Part shown: piece after piece, positions 32,831 to 43,776 of the stretch
How the letters are laid out: the number at the start of each line of letters is the position of its first letter
Position numbering within the stretch: position 1 is the first letter of the stretch
Origin: Symsagittifera roscoffensis
Taxonomy: Eukaryota; Xenacoelomorpha; Acoela; Convolutidae
NCBI RefSeq assembly: GCF_963678635.1
Contig: NC_087070.1
Location: forward strand, 43,572,988 to 43,636,987
DNA length: 64,000 nt
Reading direction: 5' to 3'
The notes under the pieces: generated by a model
The model's input: the letters and a program-made list of their open reading frames with translations, nothing else
Databases searched by the model: none
What the model was told of the DNA's origin: nothing
Translations under genes and position numbers: made by a program

Positions 32831-35420
32831 CCGATAAAAAGGAATCCTCAACGGTTCCCTCTCCTATCCATCAAATCTCCAACGCCAAAACTTCTCATTT
32901 CAATTTCAGAACTCACTTTTTCTCCCCTACCCAGTTTTTCTTCTAACTCACCACGCTTGGACTCACAAGATTGGACTCAAACAGTCATTACCATTTCTAC
33001 TTTAAAAAATTCTGATATAGAAACACCCGACGAATTCAGCCCTACTTATTTTTTTCAATCACCTTTCCAGCCTATAACTCCCCCTATTCCAGTGAACCGC
33101 AACCCTCTGCCTCCTCACAAACTGGTGCTACCCAACTCTCTCCCCTCTGTCAAGAAAGAACCCGATGCAACCAGCGCTATCACAGACGACCAACTTGAGC
33201 ATGAATGAGAAAACTTGATAAGTAATCAACAACAAATTCTCGATACATACATCTTATTAACAATTTGCCAACTGACCCATTCAGCTTCAACTTCCGAATC
33301 CTCTACTCCCTCAGTTCACATTGCACCCACAAGAGCCCAAAAAGTTTTCATGAAACGCAAGCACCCTAACACTACACCTCATTTCCTTATTAGTCTAATT
33401 AGTCGCCCATAATCATCCCGACTATTTTGCCATCATCCTTAACACTGTAATACTCCAGAACTCCTTCATTTCAGAACTCACTTTTTCTCCCCTACCCAGT
33501 TTTTCTTCTAACTCGCCACGATTGGACTCACAGGATTCGACTCAAACAGTCAATACCACTTCTTATTTAAAAAATTCTGATATAGAAACGCCCGACGAAT
33601 TCAGCCCTACTAATTTTTCTTGATCATCCTTCTAGCCTATAAGTCCCCCTAATCCGGTTGAACCACTTCCCTCTGCCTCCTCACAAACTGATGCTACCCA
33701 ATTCTCTCTCCTCTGTCAAGAAAGAACCCGATGCAACCAGCGCTATCACAGACGACCAACTTGAGCATGATTGAGAAAACTTTATAAGTAATCAACAACA
33801 AATTCTCGACACATACATTTTATTAACAATTCTCTCCCCTCTGTCAAGAAAGAACCCGATGCAACCAGCGCTATCACAGACGACGAAGTTGAGCATGATT
33901 GAGAAAACTTTAAAAGTAATCAACAACCAATTCTCGACACATACATCTTATTAACAAATTGCCAATTGACTCATTCAACTTCAACTTCCGACTCCTCTAC
34001 TCCCTCAGTTCACATTCCACCCACACGAGACCAACGAGTTTTCATGAAACGCAAGCACCCTAACACTACACCTCAATTCCTTTTTAGTCTAATAAGTCGC
34101 CTATAATCATCCCGACTATAATGCCATTATCCTCAACACTCTAATACTCCAGATTTTCTCATTCAAAACTAACCATTTTTCACTCAATATTTTTACTACA
34201 ATTTCACAAATGAAAACCCACATACACCATACGTCGATGAATATACCCTACTCCCTACACTATCCTGGATCTCCTATTACATCTTAACTAACCCACTAAA
34301 AACCCCTTGAAAAACAACCCCGTTGACAACGAACTTTTTTATACCATGATTCACCACCTAACCAACGCTTTGCATGAAAATCATTTCAACACATAAGTTT
34401 ACACCAAACAATGAACAGAATCATAGCACCCAAAGCAAACCGACATCCAATAACCATTATGACCAAGCTGTCACCAGGTTTATGGAAACTTCCGTGTATG
34501 ACGATGATCCAAACCCTCAGTTAACTGAAAAAATTTTCATTAAATCAGAATATATATTCCATCTTGATAGCACTTTAAAAAATTTCGACCATATCATAGA
34601 TCACGCACTAAAAAACGCTCAAGCCTATGAGCCTATAACCTGATATTCTTAATCAAAAAACTAACCATGTTTTTCAGCTACCACTGAAGAACTAGATATC
34701 ATCAGAGTGCTTGAACTTCTTTGGCCACTGCTTCGCACTAAAAAAGTAATACGCATGCTTGCTAGGCTTTTAGTAACATCCGACACCATTGAAACTAATT
34801 TACCTCAAGGATTTTTTCTTGAATCTGACCCCTCGTTATAATCACTAACACAAATCAATAACATACTCGCCAATCCTACACCTGCGTTTAACATTTCATT
34901 TTTAGATTTCACCAGACACTCATCTATAGTTAAAACAAAAACAGAAATAAGAAAATCTTCTTCAATTTTTAAATTTTATCTTAACTATAATAATAAATAA
35001 TCTTTGCAAAAAATTTTTAATACAAATTGTAATTATTGACAATTCTGTTGTAACACTCAAATTTGAAGTAGTGAATTACTAAAGCAAAAAAAACTAGAGA
35101 AAACCAATATTTTTTAGGATATTTTTTTGTAATGCTAATTCTGTTTTTCGCCCAAATTTCACACACTCTTTCCACCAAAATCGAGCAACGCGCCCACGTA
35201 GAATTGTTAAGTTAAAGAAATGTCGTTCAGAAACTAACTGATAGCCACTCTAACTACTTTTCACACGTTTCAAACTTTCTTTTAGCCGGGTTGGACGGAA
35301 TTATTCCGTGTTGGACGGAATTAACCGGGTTGGAGGAAATTATAAGAAAGCTTAAACTAACCAGCCCATTTTAATAATGCGACAAAAGCAACCACATGTA
35401 TAGGAAAGTCCCACAGTACC
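32830..35420 (+). pseudogene. Accessory ORF and 3' region, first copy
   Basis: Fragments match the 602-codon accessory ORF of the young element: KNSDIETPDEFSP near 33010, FMKRKHPNT near 33340, YDDDPNPQLTEKIFIKSEYI near 34500 and LLWPLLRTKK near 34720. Short internal tandem duplications are present (N-terminal part at 32945 and again at 33530; a 128-bp repeat at 33701/33829). The downstream 3' region (34860-35420) ends in three short copies of a gggttggacggaatta-type unit (35287-35340). Confidence 0.7.
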
Positions 35421-35639
35421 CAAAAATGATATAAATTTAACGCAAAAATCTCAGACAAGAAAGTACCATGTTCACAAGTTTCAAACAGCAAAAAAAAATA
35501 AGCTCGATCCTGAATCCTTCATCAAAAAATATCAAACGATTTTTGAACCCAAAGCCATAGATTGAAAAAAACGAACCACAAAGAAAAGCACAAATCGTAA
35601 ATTGGTAAATTTTCACGTCTTTCCAGACTCTATCAACTT

Positions 35640-38600
35640 AAACGCTATCAAGGTCATATACAACTATGATTTTTCAGCGTTTCTCCGACATCTACCGACA
35701 AGACTATAGTGAATACCTTAATGATATTAAGTAATATATATATATCTCAATGGAGAAAAGCATCGTCACAAGACATTTCACCAGTTGATAATTTCAGCTT
35801 CATAAATATCAATAAGAACTCCTCGCATTTCCAGGTTGGCCCTACTAAATAATAGAAAAGTTTACGCAATGTTTGATTTTTTTTTGATTTTTTTCTTTTC
35901 TAGAAGGCATCAATTTTACACTTAAAATAAGGCATAACATACGCAAGCAAGCCAAAAAACAGCACGCATTTTATTTAAAAGGATTTTTGGAATGTTTTCC
36001 ACCTCAATTAATAAAAACTTTCTAGACGCTCAAATTAGCGAATAGAATAAAAAAGTATCTACAAGCTCAAATCTGTATGATACCCCACAAGATAACACAA
36101 ATACAACACCTACAGCACCATCATATATACACAACGTACATGATAATCACCCTTAATCTTTAGCACCACAAAATTATAGATACACACTTCCTATCACGGA
36201 ACGCTTACAACAAACTAGTACTTCACAACGAGCCCAAATCCCAATATCTAACATAACACTTCAACAACCGAATATTGATAATACATATGAACAAATTATA
36301 GGACAACCACATAAAATAAAATTTCTTTCTCAAAACAGTCACCTTTTTAGCCAACGATGAGCCAACAAATTGGATTCCCCAACGTTTCTTTTTCCTATTC
36401 ATCAAATCTCCAACGCCAAAATTTCTTTATTTCAATTTCAGAACTCACTTCTTCTCCCCTATCCAGTTTTTCTTCTAACTCACCCCGCATGGACTCGCAA
36501 GATGCGAATCAAACCATTTTCAATACCATTTCTAATTTAAAAAATTCTGATATAGAAACGACCAACGAATTCAGCTCTACTAATTTTTTCAACCAATTTT
36601 TCAGCCTATAACTTGCCCTATCCCTGTTGAACCACTTCCCTCTGCCTCCTCACACACTAACGCTACCCCAATTCTCTCCCCTCTGTCAAAAGAGAACCCG
36701 TTGAAACCAGCGCTATCACAGACGATCAACTTGAGCATGATTGAGAAAACTTTATAAGTAATCAACAACAATTTAGTGACACAAATAACTTAATAACAAT
36801 TCGCCAACTGACTCATTCAGCTTCAACTTCCGAATCCTCTACTCCCTCAGTTCACATTGCAACCACACGAGTTCGAAAAGTTTTCATGAAACGCAAGCCT
36901 CCTGACACTACACCTCAAATACTTATTAATCTAATTAGTCGCCCACAATCATCCTGACTATATTGCCATCATCCACAACACACTAATACTCCAAATTTTC
37001 TCATTCAGGCTAACCATTTTTCTCTCAATATATTTATTACATTTTCACAAATGAAAACCCACATACAGCATACGTCGATGAATATACCCTAATTCTTACA
37101 CTATCCTGAATCTCCCATTATAACTTAACTAACCTACTAAAATATCCCTTGAAACACAACACCGCCGCCAACGAACTTGGTGATACCATCATTTACCACC
37201 TAACCATCGCACTGCACGAGAATCATTTCACCACTATAGGTTTACAACAAACACTAAACAGATTCATAGCAACCAAAGCAAACCGACTTTCCATTAACCA
37301 TTATGGCCACGCTGCCACCAGATTTATGGAAAATTACCATTATGACGATGATCCAAACCCTCAGTTAACTTAAAAAATTTTCATAAAACCAGAATATATA
37401 TTCGATCTTGATAGCACTAACAAAAATCCGACCATATCATAGATCACGCACTAAAAAACTATCAAGCCTACGAACCGTTCTTTCATAAACTCAATCACTT
37501 CCACTAACAATTAACTTCCTTACACCAAAGGAAAGAGATATTTGATGTTCACACGAAATCAAGTTGAAACAAATTACTCCACACGTATACATATTTTAAG
37601 TTTGTACAAATACACAACATACAAATTTCATCATACCGTAATCCACAACCATCGTTCTATGTTCATAAACTCAAAAGAAACATCGCCGTTTCTTAAACTC
37701 CACACATTCAAATCAACTAACTTGCATGGCATCCTCGGAAGTTACGATCTATTCGACAGATGTACATATTTTGCCCCCTGACTAACACTTTCCCACTAGA
37801 GGACGCCGGACCCATCATGATTCTCCCAGAATATATAAAGTCAACTGAAGTAGCCCTACTAGAAAAAATCCACCACACCAAATTTAATCACTATTTTTAT
37901 ATCCTTTTCAAAATACGAACCATGATTTCAGCAACCACCAAAATTAGATATTATCAGAGCGCGTGAACTTCTTTGGCCACTGCTTTGCACTAAAAACGTA
38001 ATACGCATGCTTGCTAAGCTTTTAGTAACATCTTACACCATTAAATCTAATTTCCTTCATGGATTTCTCCTTGAATTTAATTTAAAATTTCTCTTTATCA
38101 CTAACACAAATCAATAAGATACTTGCCATTCCTTAACGTGCGTTTCACTTTTCTTTCTTAGTTTTCACCAGGCACAATTCTAAAGTCAAAACAAAAACAG
38201 AAATAAAAAACTCTACTTCAATTTTTAAATTTTATCTTAATTATGTCATTAAATGATCTTAGCGAAGTGAAATTTGAAACAAATTGCAAAAAATGGTAAT
38301 TCTGTAGCAAAAATGAAATTTGCAATGGTAAATAAATATGGCAAAAAAAAATAATTAAAAATATCCTTTTTTAGGTTCTTTTTTTTAAAATACTAGTTCT
38401 CTTCATTCGCCCAAACTTCACGCCATCTTTCCACCAAAATGAAGTAACGCGCCCACGTAGAACTGTTAAATAAAAAATTCTCTTTCGGAAACTAAGTGAT
38501 AACAACTCTAACTTGTTTTCACACGGTTCAAATTTTCTTTTAACCGGGCTGAAGGGAACTATAAGAAAAATTGAACTAACCAACGTGGCTTACTAATGCC

Positions 38601-38660
38601 ACAAAACCAACCGCATATATAAGAAAGTCCCACGCTACCCAAACCAGATTGAACCCAGAT
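35640..38660 (+). pseudogene. Env C-terminus, accessory ORF and 3' region, second copy
   Basis: Starts with env C-terminal pieces (IYLNGEKHRHK), continues with the 139-codon ORF equivalent (GMFSTSINKNFLDAQISE, NTYEQIIGQPH), then a second accessory ORF copy (36357 start; KNSDIETTNEFSS, YDDDPNPQLT, LHGILGSYDLFDRCTYF, LLWPL). Its 3' region (38060-38660) parallels 34860-35420. All frames are broken. The duplication of this whole module is absent from the young element. Confidence 0.7.
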
Positions 38661-39183
38661 CAAGATTGGATATGTTACTCGTTTCAAACCAGCTTTCAAG
38701 TTATATTAAAACCACTTGAAACTCTAAAAATTCATAAGAAGAACCCAAAACACAACAGTTTCTTTTTGATGAAAAGACACAACCAAAAACGAAAAATATA
38801 AAAATACCTGACAAAAAAGAACAAAAAAATTGAAAACGAAAAGAGACGGAAAAATTATACTCCCTCCTTACTAAGTTAGCGCCGTACAAAAGTTTAGTGG
38901 TCTATATGTTTGTTGCTTCACAGAATAAATTGAGTATTCGCAAATTTTGGACAAAGCAAAGACGCGATTGTTTCTCTAACTGAAAACACGGCGATTTATT
39001 TTTGACGCAAAACCATTTTCAGCCTCTTGACTTGGTCTGATTTTTATTGAATTACCTGCTTTAATTTAACCAGAGAAACTGATAGGACAATGCAACAATT
39101 TTCCAAAAAAAATGGAAAAAAGGCCCATACTCTCGAAAAGAACATATGGTTTGATTGATTTCATTGTAACTTTGCATTTGCAG
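38661..39183. other. AT-rich segment before a host exon fragment
   Basis: No convincing ORF. It contains a pyrimidine-rich end (ttgtaactttgcatttgcag, 39164-39183) that looks like a splice acceptor for the exon-like stretch that follows, so part of it may be an old intron. Confidence 0.45.
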
Positions 39184-39397
39184 TATTGCGATAATTTCTC
39201 AAAGATGAACGCAATGAATTGGAGGTTTTTTCCAACACTGAACCCTCAAGTATATATTATATTTAGCAGGGATCCGGACTCTGAGATCAGTGCTAGAGAA
39301 GTTTCCGGCTGTTGAGGAATGGATGCTTTCAGATAAACAAATTCACGCCATGCTAGATCATCCCTTCCACGCAACTGCGATGCTCGGAGATAAGAAC
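39184..39397 (+). pseudogene. Host exon fragment, glycosyltransferase-like
   Basis: After a polypyrimidine-AG acceptor at 39183 there is a protein-like stretch with YCDNFSKMNAMNWRFFPTL, then RDPDSEISAREVS. After a one-base frame change near 39305 it continues AVEEWMLSDKQIHAMLDHPF and HATAMLG. The arrangement 'RD-DS...EREV-AV-EW...DHP-H...LG' is one I associate with a family of glycosyltransferase-like proteins; this is recognition by eye only. It ends exactly where the LTR starting tggaacc begins (39398). It is most likely a pseudogenised exon of a gene disrupted by the element, or host sequence captured by it. Confidence 0.55.
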
Positions 39398-39951
39398 TGG
39401 AACCAGTTTAAAACTAGTATTTATAACCATTTATTTTCTTGATAAAACTATCTCTATAAAATATTTCTTTCTAACCAATCATGATCCATAACTAACACTG
39501 ACAATTATTTGCAGTGCTGGAACTACTTGTGGTTTGAGCACCAGAACACTTTGAACAGAACTTAGAAGACAGTTGTTCTCCTTTGGAACAAGATCCAGAT
39601 ATCTAACCTGCAAATACCAAAATACGCTAGATCTAATGAGACTACGAGATATAAGAGTAAGATTGAGATCGGTATTAGACTAAGAAGTTGCACGAATCTA
39701 TGCGGCCAAAATTAAGATTGTGTGACGAACAGACGGTGTTCTTTATCTGAAATTGCTCTTTGAGTGAGCCACCCCGAACTTAAACTCACTAAGTTCGAAA
39801 TTTTATGTGTCGACTTCCAGTTCGACCATATTCCCTGTGCGACTATGGATTTTTGGTCAAACTCTGGCATCTGGTTCAAATAGTTCGGTCGAAAGAAATG
39901 GGAAACGTGGACACGGGATACTAAAGATAGAGGTTACTTAAAAGCGAAGTG
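39398..39951 (+). repeat. Old LTR copy C, truncated on the right
   Basis: Starts tggaaccagtttaaaactag and runs colinear with copies A and B through 'gtcgacttccagttcgacca' and 'acttaaaagcgaagtgtat'. There similarity stops 12 bp before the young element's target duplication. It retains an imperfect hairpin (gtgctggaactac-tt-gtggtttgagcac, 39514-39541) equivalent to the perfect one in the young LTR. Confidence 0.75.
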
Positions 39952-39962
39952 TATCGGTAGAA

Positions 39963-39966
39963 GTTT
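39963..39966. repeat. Target-site duplication, left copy (gttt)
   Basis: gttt directly precedes the TG of the left LTR and recurs at 57506-57509 directly after the CA of the right LTR. A 4-bp duplication fits errantivirus-like Ty3/gypsy integrases. Confidence 0.8.
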
Positions 39967-40376
39967 TGAGTTAGGACCGAAGTGTATAACTCATAGAGTA
40001 ATTTCGGATAGGGTACACCGTCTGCTCGTCACGCTATCTTATTTTCGGCCGGATAGATTCGTGCAACTTCTTAGTCTAATACCGATCCTAATCTTACTCT
40101 TATACTATCTAGTCTCAGGTTGTTTAACTAGTCTCTGCTAGGCTCAATAGATCTAGGGTATACTGGTTTATTGCGGTTGCTGAAGTACTCGGGAGATTTC
40201 AACTAATTTCTAAGTTAAATTCAAATCTCTCTGGTGCTGAAATTACAAGTAATTTCAGCACTTACAAATAAGTGGATTGTTAGTTAGATGGATCATGATT
40301 GGTTAATATTAAATACTTTACATTGGTAAAATATCTAATTTATCCAATCATAAAATGTAGTTTAGATCAGGTTCCA
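39967..40376 (-). repeat. 3' LTR of the young element
   Basis: 410 bp, TG...CA. Identical to 57096-57505 except for one base that I can see (t at 40197 area versus g). Upstream on the element strand, just beyond 40376, lies a short G/A-rich stretch (ggatggg) as the likely polypurine tract. Confidence 0.95.
40234..40261. repeat. Perfect 13-bp palindrome inside the LTR
   Basis: gtgctgaaattac, two bases, gtaatttcagcac. The same hairpin is at 57363-57390 in the other LTR and an imperfect version survives in the old LTR copy C. It could be a protein-binding dyad or an RNA stem in the transcript. Confidence 0.85.
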
Positions 40377-41967
40377 CCCATCCGGGTTTTACAGAGTTTT
40401 TTAGAATAGTTTTTCTGCGATTTGAAAGATGGATGATGGACGTTGGTATTTGGCGAACATCTTATTTTTTCTGGGTTTTCTTATTAGAGAAGTCCCAGAT
40501 TCAATCATTGTGTCTTCTCAAGACAACGACTGGGTTTTCGCAACAAACTCAAATCTGATTTCAGAATGGTTGGCTATGTCAGGTTTTTCTGTTTCATTGG
40601 TGAGAACTTCTTTGTGTTTGACCTTGTCTGGGAATGGCGTGGAAATTGTGCGTGGTGTGGATGCCTGGTTACTCGGATCTGTACGTATACTTGAACATCG
40701 AGGTGGTCATTGGTCTAGTTCAATGAAGTCCTTTTCTGCGAAGTCAAGTCGTACTCTAAATCCTTTGAGTTGTGATTGTGGGCGGCATATTGATTGTAGT
40801 TGGCCATTCTTTCTCGAGTGTAGTAGGGTCGTTTTGTCTTTATATGTTCGTCCTTGGTGTTGTATTCTGATCTATGTATTGCATAATGTAATTTACATTT
40901 TATAAAACTTTTATTAGTTTAATATTTTTTAATTATGATTTTAGTTAGTTGTTTTCACAAAAGCTTTTTGTTTTAGTTCAGTTATTTTGAAGAGTTACTC
41001 ACCCTTGAGTAGCTCTTATTAAAAATAGGAGTGTGGTCACAAAGCGTGGATGTAGCACGGTGGGTTAGGCCGGCTATAGAGCATGCTCAGGACGTCCTTC
41101 CTGGTGGGTTACGCCAGGAGTGGGAGTATGATTGCATGCGGTTTTTGTGAGAGGTCCTGTTATGTGACAACGTTTTATGTTGGGTTTGTTGTGGTTTTTC
41201 TTATGTTTTGTTGGTTGTGTCCTTTTTTCAAAAATCAAATTGTTTGTGGTATGGGTTTGTCTTTCGACTTTTTTGTGTTTTATTATTTCTTTCTTAGACT
41301 TTATAATAGTCTTCAAAAGAATAAATTATCCAGTTTTAAACTGGGTTAATCCGGTTTGGGTACCGTTGGTTTCCTTTTCTTAGTCATGCTGTTGTGCTAT
41401 GTGTTGTGGTGTTTAGTAAGCTGCATTGGTTAGTTTTGTTTAGTATATAATTCCTTTCCAACCGGGTTAAAGGAAAGTATGAAACGTGTTATCTTGTGTT
41501 AGAGTTATCGAGTGTGAAAGCTTGAAACTGAAATTCATTATTTTAAACAATTCTTCGTGGGCGAGCTGTGCGAGTGTGGATAGAATTCTTATGCGAGTGA
41601 ATGAAAATATCAAAAGGTTAGTACTGCTTTTGCTTCTTATGAATTTACTACATAGAATTTTAATTTTACTGCTAGTTGTTGGGGGAAATTAAGTTACAAA
41701 TTTTCATCATTATTAGATTTACTGCTGGTGGGGGAAAAATTTATAAATTAATTTACTGCATTGGTATTATATTTATTTAATTGTTGGTGCAAAAATTTAA
41801 TAGGGTCTTAAACAGTTTTGAAGAAGTTTGCTATTTTTTATTTTTCTTCTGTGAATTTTTCAGATGATCTAGGATGAAGGCTAAAATTCTAAAGAAAACA
41901 TGGATAAAGAATGGTGAGTTTCTAATGTTTGAATTAATTAGTAATATGTATAATTCATACTTACCTG
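40377..41967 (-). other. 3' region between last ORF and 3' LTR
   Basis: 1.6 kb without a convincing sense ORF. Part of it (about 41400-41600) is homologous to the 3' regions at 35100-35400 and 38370-38640 of the old copy, so it is an established component of the family. It contains an antisense ORF described separately. Confidence 0.6.
40429..40905 (+). CDS. Antisense ORF in the 3' region of the young element
   Basis: ATG-started frame of 158 codons on the strand opposite to the element's genes. The composition is mixed, with a hydrophobic start (ANILFFLGFLI), a Cys-rich part (LSCDCGRHIDCSW) and a hydrophobic end (CCILIYVLHNVIYIL). No family is recognised. Its length is noticeable in AT-rich DNA but could be chance. 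No corresponding frame was found in the old copy. Confidence 0.25.
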   Translation: MDDGRWYLANILFFLGFLIREVPDSIIVSSQDNDWVFATNSNLISEWLAMSGFSVSLVRTSLCLTLSGNGVEIVRGVDAWLLGSVRILEHRGGHWSSSMKSFSAKSSRTLNPLSCDCGRHIDCSWPFFLECSRVVLSLYVRPWCCILIYVLHNVIYIL

Positions 41968-43776
41968 TTAGTCGTCGGGGAAGAAACCGTGGGGGAAAAT
42001 GTCGTGGATGAGATCTGAAGTTGTTAGTAGTTTGGCTAATATGCGGATGATATTTTTAGTTTGAAGCAGTGGCCAAAGCAATTGAAGTGCCTTAATGGTG
42101 GTTAGTTCTTCAGTGCCAACTGCAAATTCATAAGGTGTGTTTTGGATTAGATTATATAATTTGTGGTTGAATTTAGTGTTATGGATGAATTCTAAAATGG
42201 GGATTTCTATAGGTTGTACAAACTCGTGTGGGATGAGGAAGGGTCGGGATTCTTCTGCGTTGAAGGTCTTGGTGATGGGACAAAAGATATACATTTGAGT
42301 TATGGGATCATAATTTCGAAGAATACCATGAAGGTTAGTATCTTTAATGCAATATGTGAAGTTAAGAAAGAATGGTGAGGTGTATTTGGAATTGATGAAT
42401 TGAAAACGATGGTGTGGTTGTCTGGAGGGAGTGTGTAGGTCAAAGTGATTTTGGATGAAACGATAATAAGTATATGTGTGTGTTTGTTTAGTGCGCAACA
42501 TAATATCGTGTGAGCAGTGCAAATCTCTTTCATGTGGTGCAAGGAAATGAAAGGTTAGTGAAAATATTTGGAAGCGTTCTTTAAAACTTTCGTAGGCTTG
42601 CGTGTCTGTTAGTGCTTCTGAGATAATGTGGTCAAACTTGCGATCGAAGATATTTAGTGTAAATACATATGGTGTTTTAATGAAAAATTTCTCGGTGATT
42701 TGTGGGTTAGCGAAGCGATCGTCGTCTAAGAATTGATCTTGGTTAGTTCTGATGATGTTATGGTCGTAATATTCTAGTGTATATTCATTAGCTCGGGGTG
42801 CAGTGTGTGTTTTTAGTGATTTTTTGTATCCAATGTAAGTAAATTGTCTAGGTGTTAGTGGTGTAGTGAGTCGATATAGCATGTCCATATTTCGTTCTAT
42901 ATCGATATGAGTGTTAGATAAAGGTAAGCAAAGGGGATTTGTAAAATGATAATATGAGGTCCAAGGAAGGGTAGGCATTAAAACGTATTCGTCTACAAAG
43001 TTACGTGTCTCGTTAGTGTCATGAGGGGTGTTTAAGGTGTATTGTGGAAATGAGGGTAAGGTGATAGCTAAAAATTCTTTTGTGTTAGTGTGTTGTGGAT
43101 GGTTGATGTATTCACGGGCTGTTCCTGGTTTCGCTGGGAAAGGATGGTTGGGGAACTTCCTTTTAAAAGTGCGGTAAGCTCTATTAGTGCTGAGTGAAGA
43201 TACAGTAGTTGTGGATGATGGTGCTAATGAATCAGTATAAATTGAAGAGGGTGTAGGGGTAGGAGGGTTGGATGAATCTATTGTGGATGAGATTTGGTTT
43301 ATGGTTGGGGTGTCAAGGTGATAGGATTGTTGTTGTAAGGTAATGAAATTATCTAGTTCTGGGGAGATTCGGGGGGTGTCTGAAGAATGAGATGATTGGT
43401 TTGAGTGAAGTGAGGAGTAGGTTGGAGTGACTTGGGAAGCATAAGAGGGTGTAGAATTGGTTGGGTCAGGGTTATTTGGTAGTATGGGTTGAAAAGGGGG
43501 TTGGGAAAAATTTAAGGGATTGGTGTGAAAATTATTTGATGGAGATGGTTCGGAGTCGGCAAATTCATCGGGGGTTTCAATATTCGGGTTATTGAGTTGT
43601 GAGATGGAGTATAAAACTGAGATGTGTGAGTTAGTATCGGAATTCATGCCGGATGTTACATTACTGGATGGGAAATCGGGTGGCGGAAAAGCAAAAAGTG
43701 GTATTATTGGGATTGGAGTGGTGAGGTTGGTTGGGTGGGAATTTGATCGGTGTAGGGATCCAAGTTGTCGGCTCAT
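41968..43776 (-). CDS. Unrecognised accessory ORF, 602 aa
   Basis: Intact frame. The ATG (43774-43776) overlaps the stop of the preceding 139-codon ORF as ATGA. Residues 1-220 are Ser/Thr/Pro/Asn-rich and probably disordered. Residues about 250-602 are a compact-looking region with many aromatic residues, including LPWTSYYHFTNPLCLP, FLDDDRFANPQITEKFFIK, YIFCPITKTF and LQLLWPLL. No signal peptide, membrane span or catalytic motif is evident and no family is recognised. Remnants of the same ORF occur twice in the old copy, so it is conserved in the family and not random. The position after env suggests expression from a spliced or re-initiated message. Confidence 0.8.
   Translation of the reverse strand: MSRQLGSLHRSNSHPTNLTTPIPIIPLFAFPPPDFPSSNVTSGMNSDTNSHISVLYSISQLNNPNIETPDEFADSEPSPSNNFHTNPLNFSQPPFQPILPNNPDPTNSTPSYASQVTPTYSSLHSNQSSHSSDTPRISPELDNFITLQQQSYHLDTPTINQISSTIDSSNPPTPTPSSIYTDSLAPSSTTTVSSLSTNRAYRTFKRKFPNHPFPAKPGTAREYINHPQHTNTKEFLAITLPSFPQYTLNTPHDTNETRNFVDEYVLMPTLPWTSYYHFTNPLCLPLSNTHIDIERNMDMLYRLTTPLTPRQFTYIGYKKSLKTHTAPRANEYTLEYYDHNIIRTNQDQFLDDDRFANPQITEKFFIKTPYVFTLNIFDRKFDHIISEALTDTQAYESFKERFQIFSLTFHFLAPHERDLHCSHDIMLRTKQTHTYTYYRFIQNHFDLHTPSRQPHHRFQFINSKYTSPFFLNFTYCIKDTNLHGILRNYDPITQMYIFCPITKTFNAEESRPFLIPHEFVQPIEIPILEFIHNTKFNHKLYNLIQNTPYEFAVGTEELTTIKALQLLWPLLQTKNIIRILAKLLTTSDLIHDIFPHGFFPDD

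Larger units (their letters stand above)
20719..39951 (+). mobile_element. Degenerate Ty3/gypsy element, old copy of the region 4 family
   Basis: Gag, PR, RT, RNase H, IN, env and accessory-ORF remnants occur in the same order as in the intact minus-strand element at 39967-57505 and align with it at protein level. Every ORF is broken many times, so this copy is much older. It contains internal duplications (21656-23047; 32830-35420 versus 36300-38660) and a large deletion in env. Total length is about 19 kb. A host exon fragment just before the right LTR (39184-39397) shows that the right end is not a simple intact terminus. Confidence 0.85.

Noticed and set aside
35860-35905. Intron with acceptor tttcttttctag in the old env remnant
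   Set aside because: Poly-T followed by ctag occurs by chance in AT-rich DNA, and the frame on both sides is too decayed to show splicing.
41083-41383. Short hydrophobic + strand ORFs in the young element's 3' region
   Set aside because: Phe/Val/Leu-rich frames of under 90 codons are expected by chance opposite AT-rich sequence, and two overlap in different frames.
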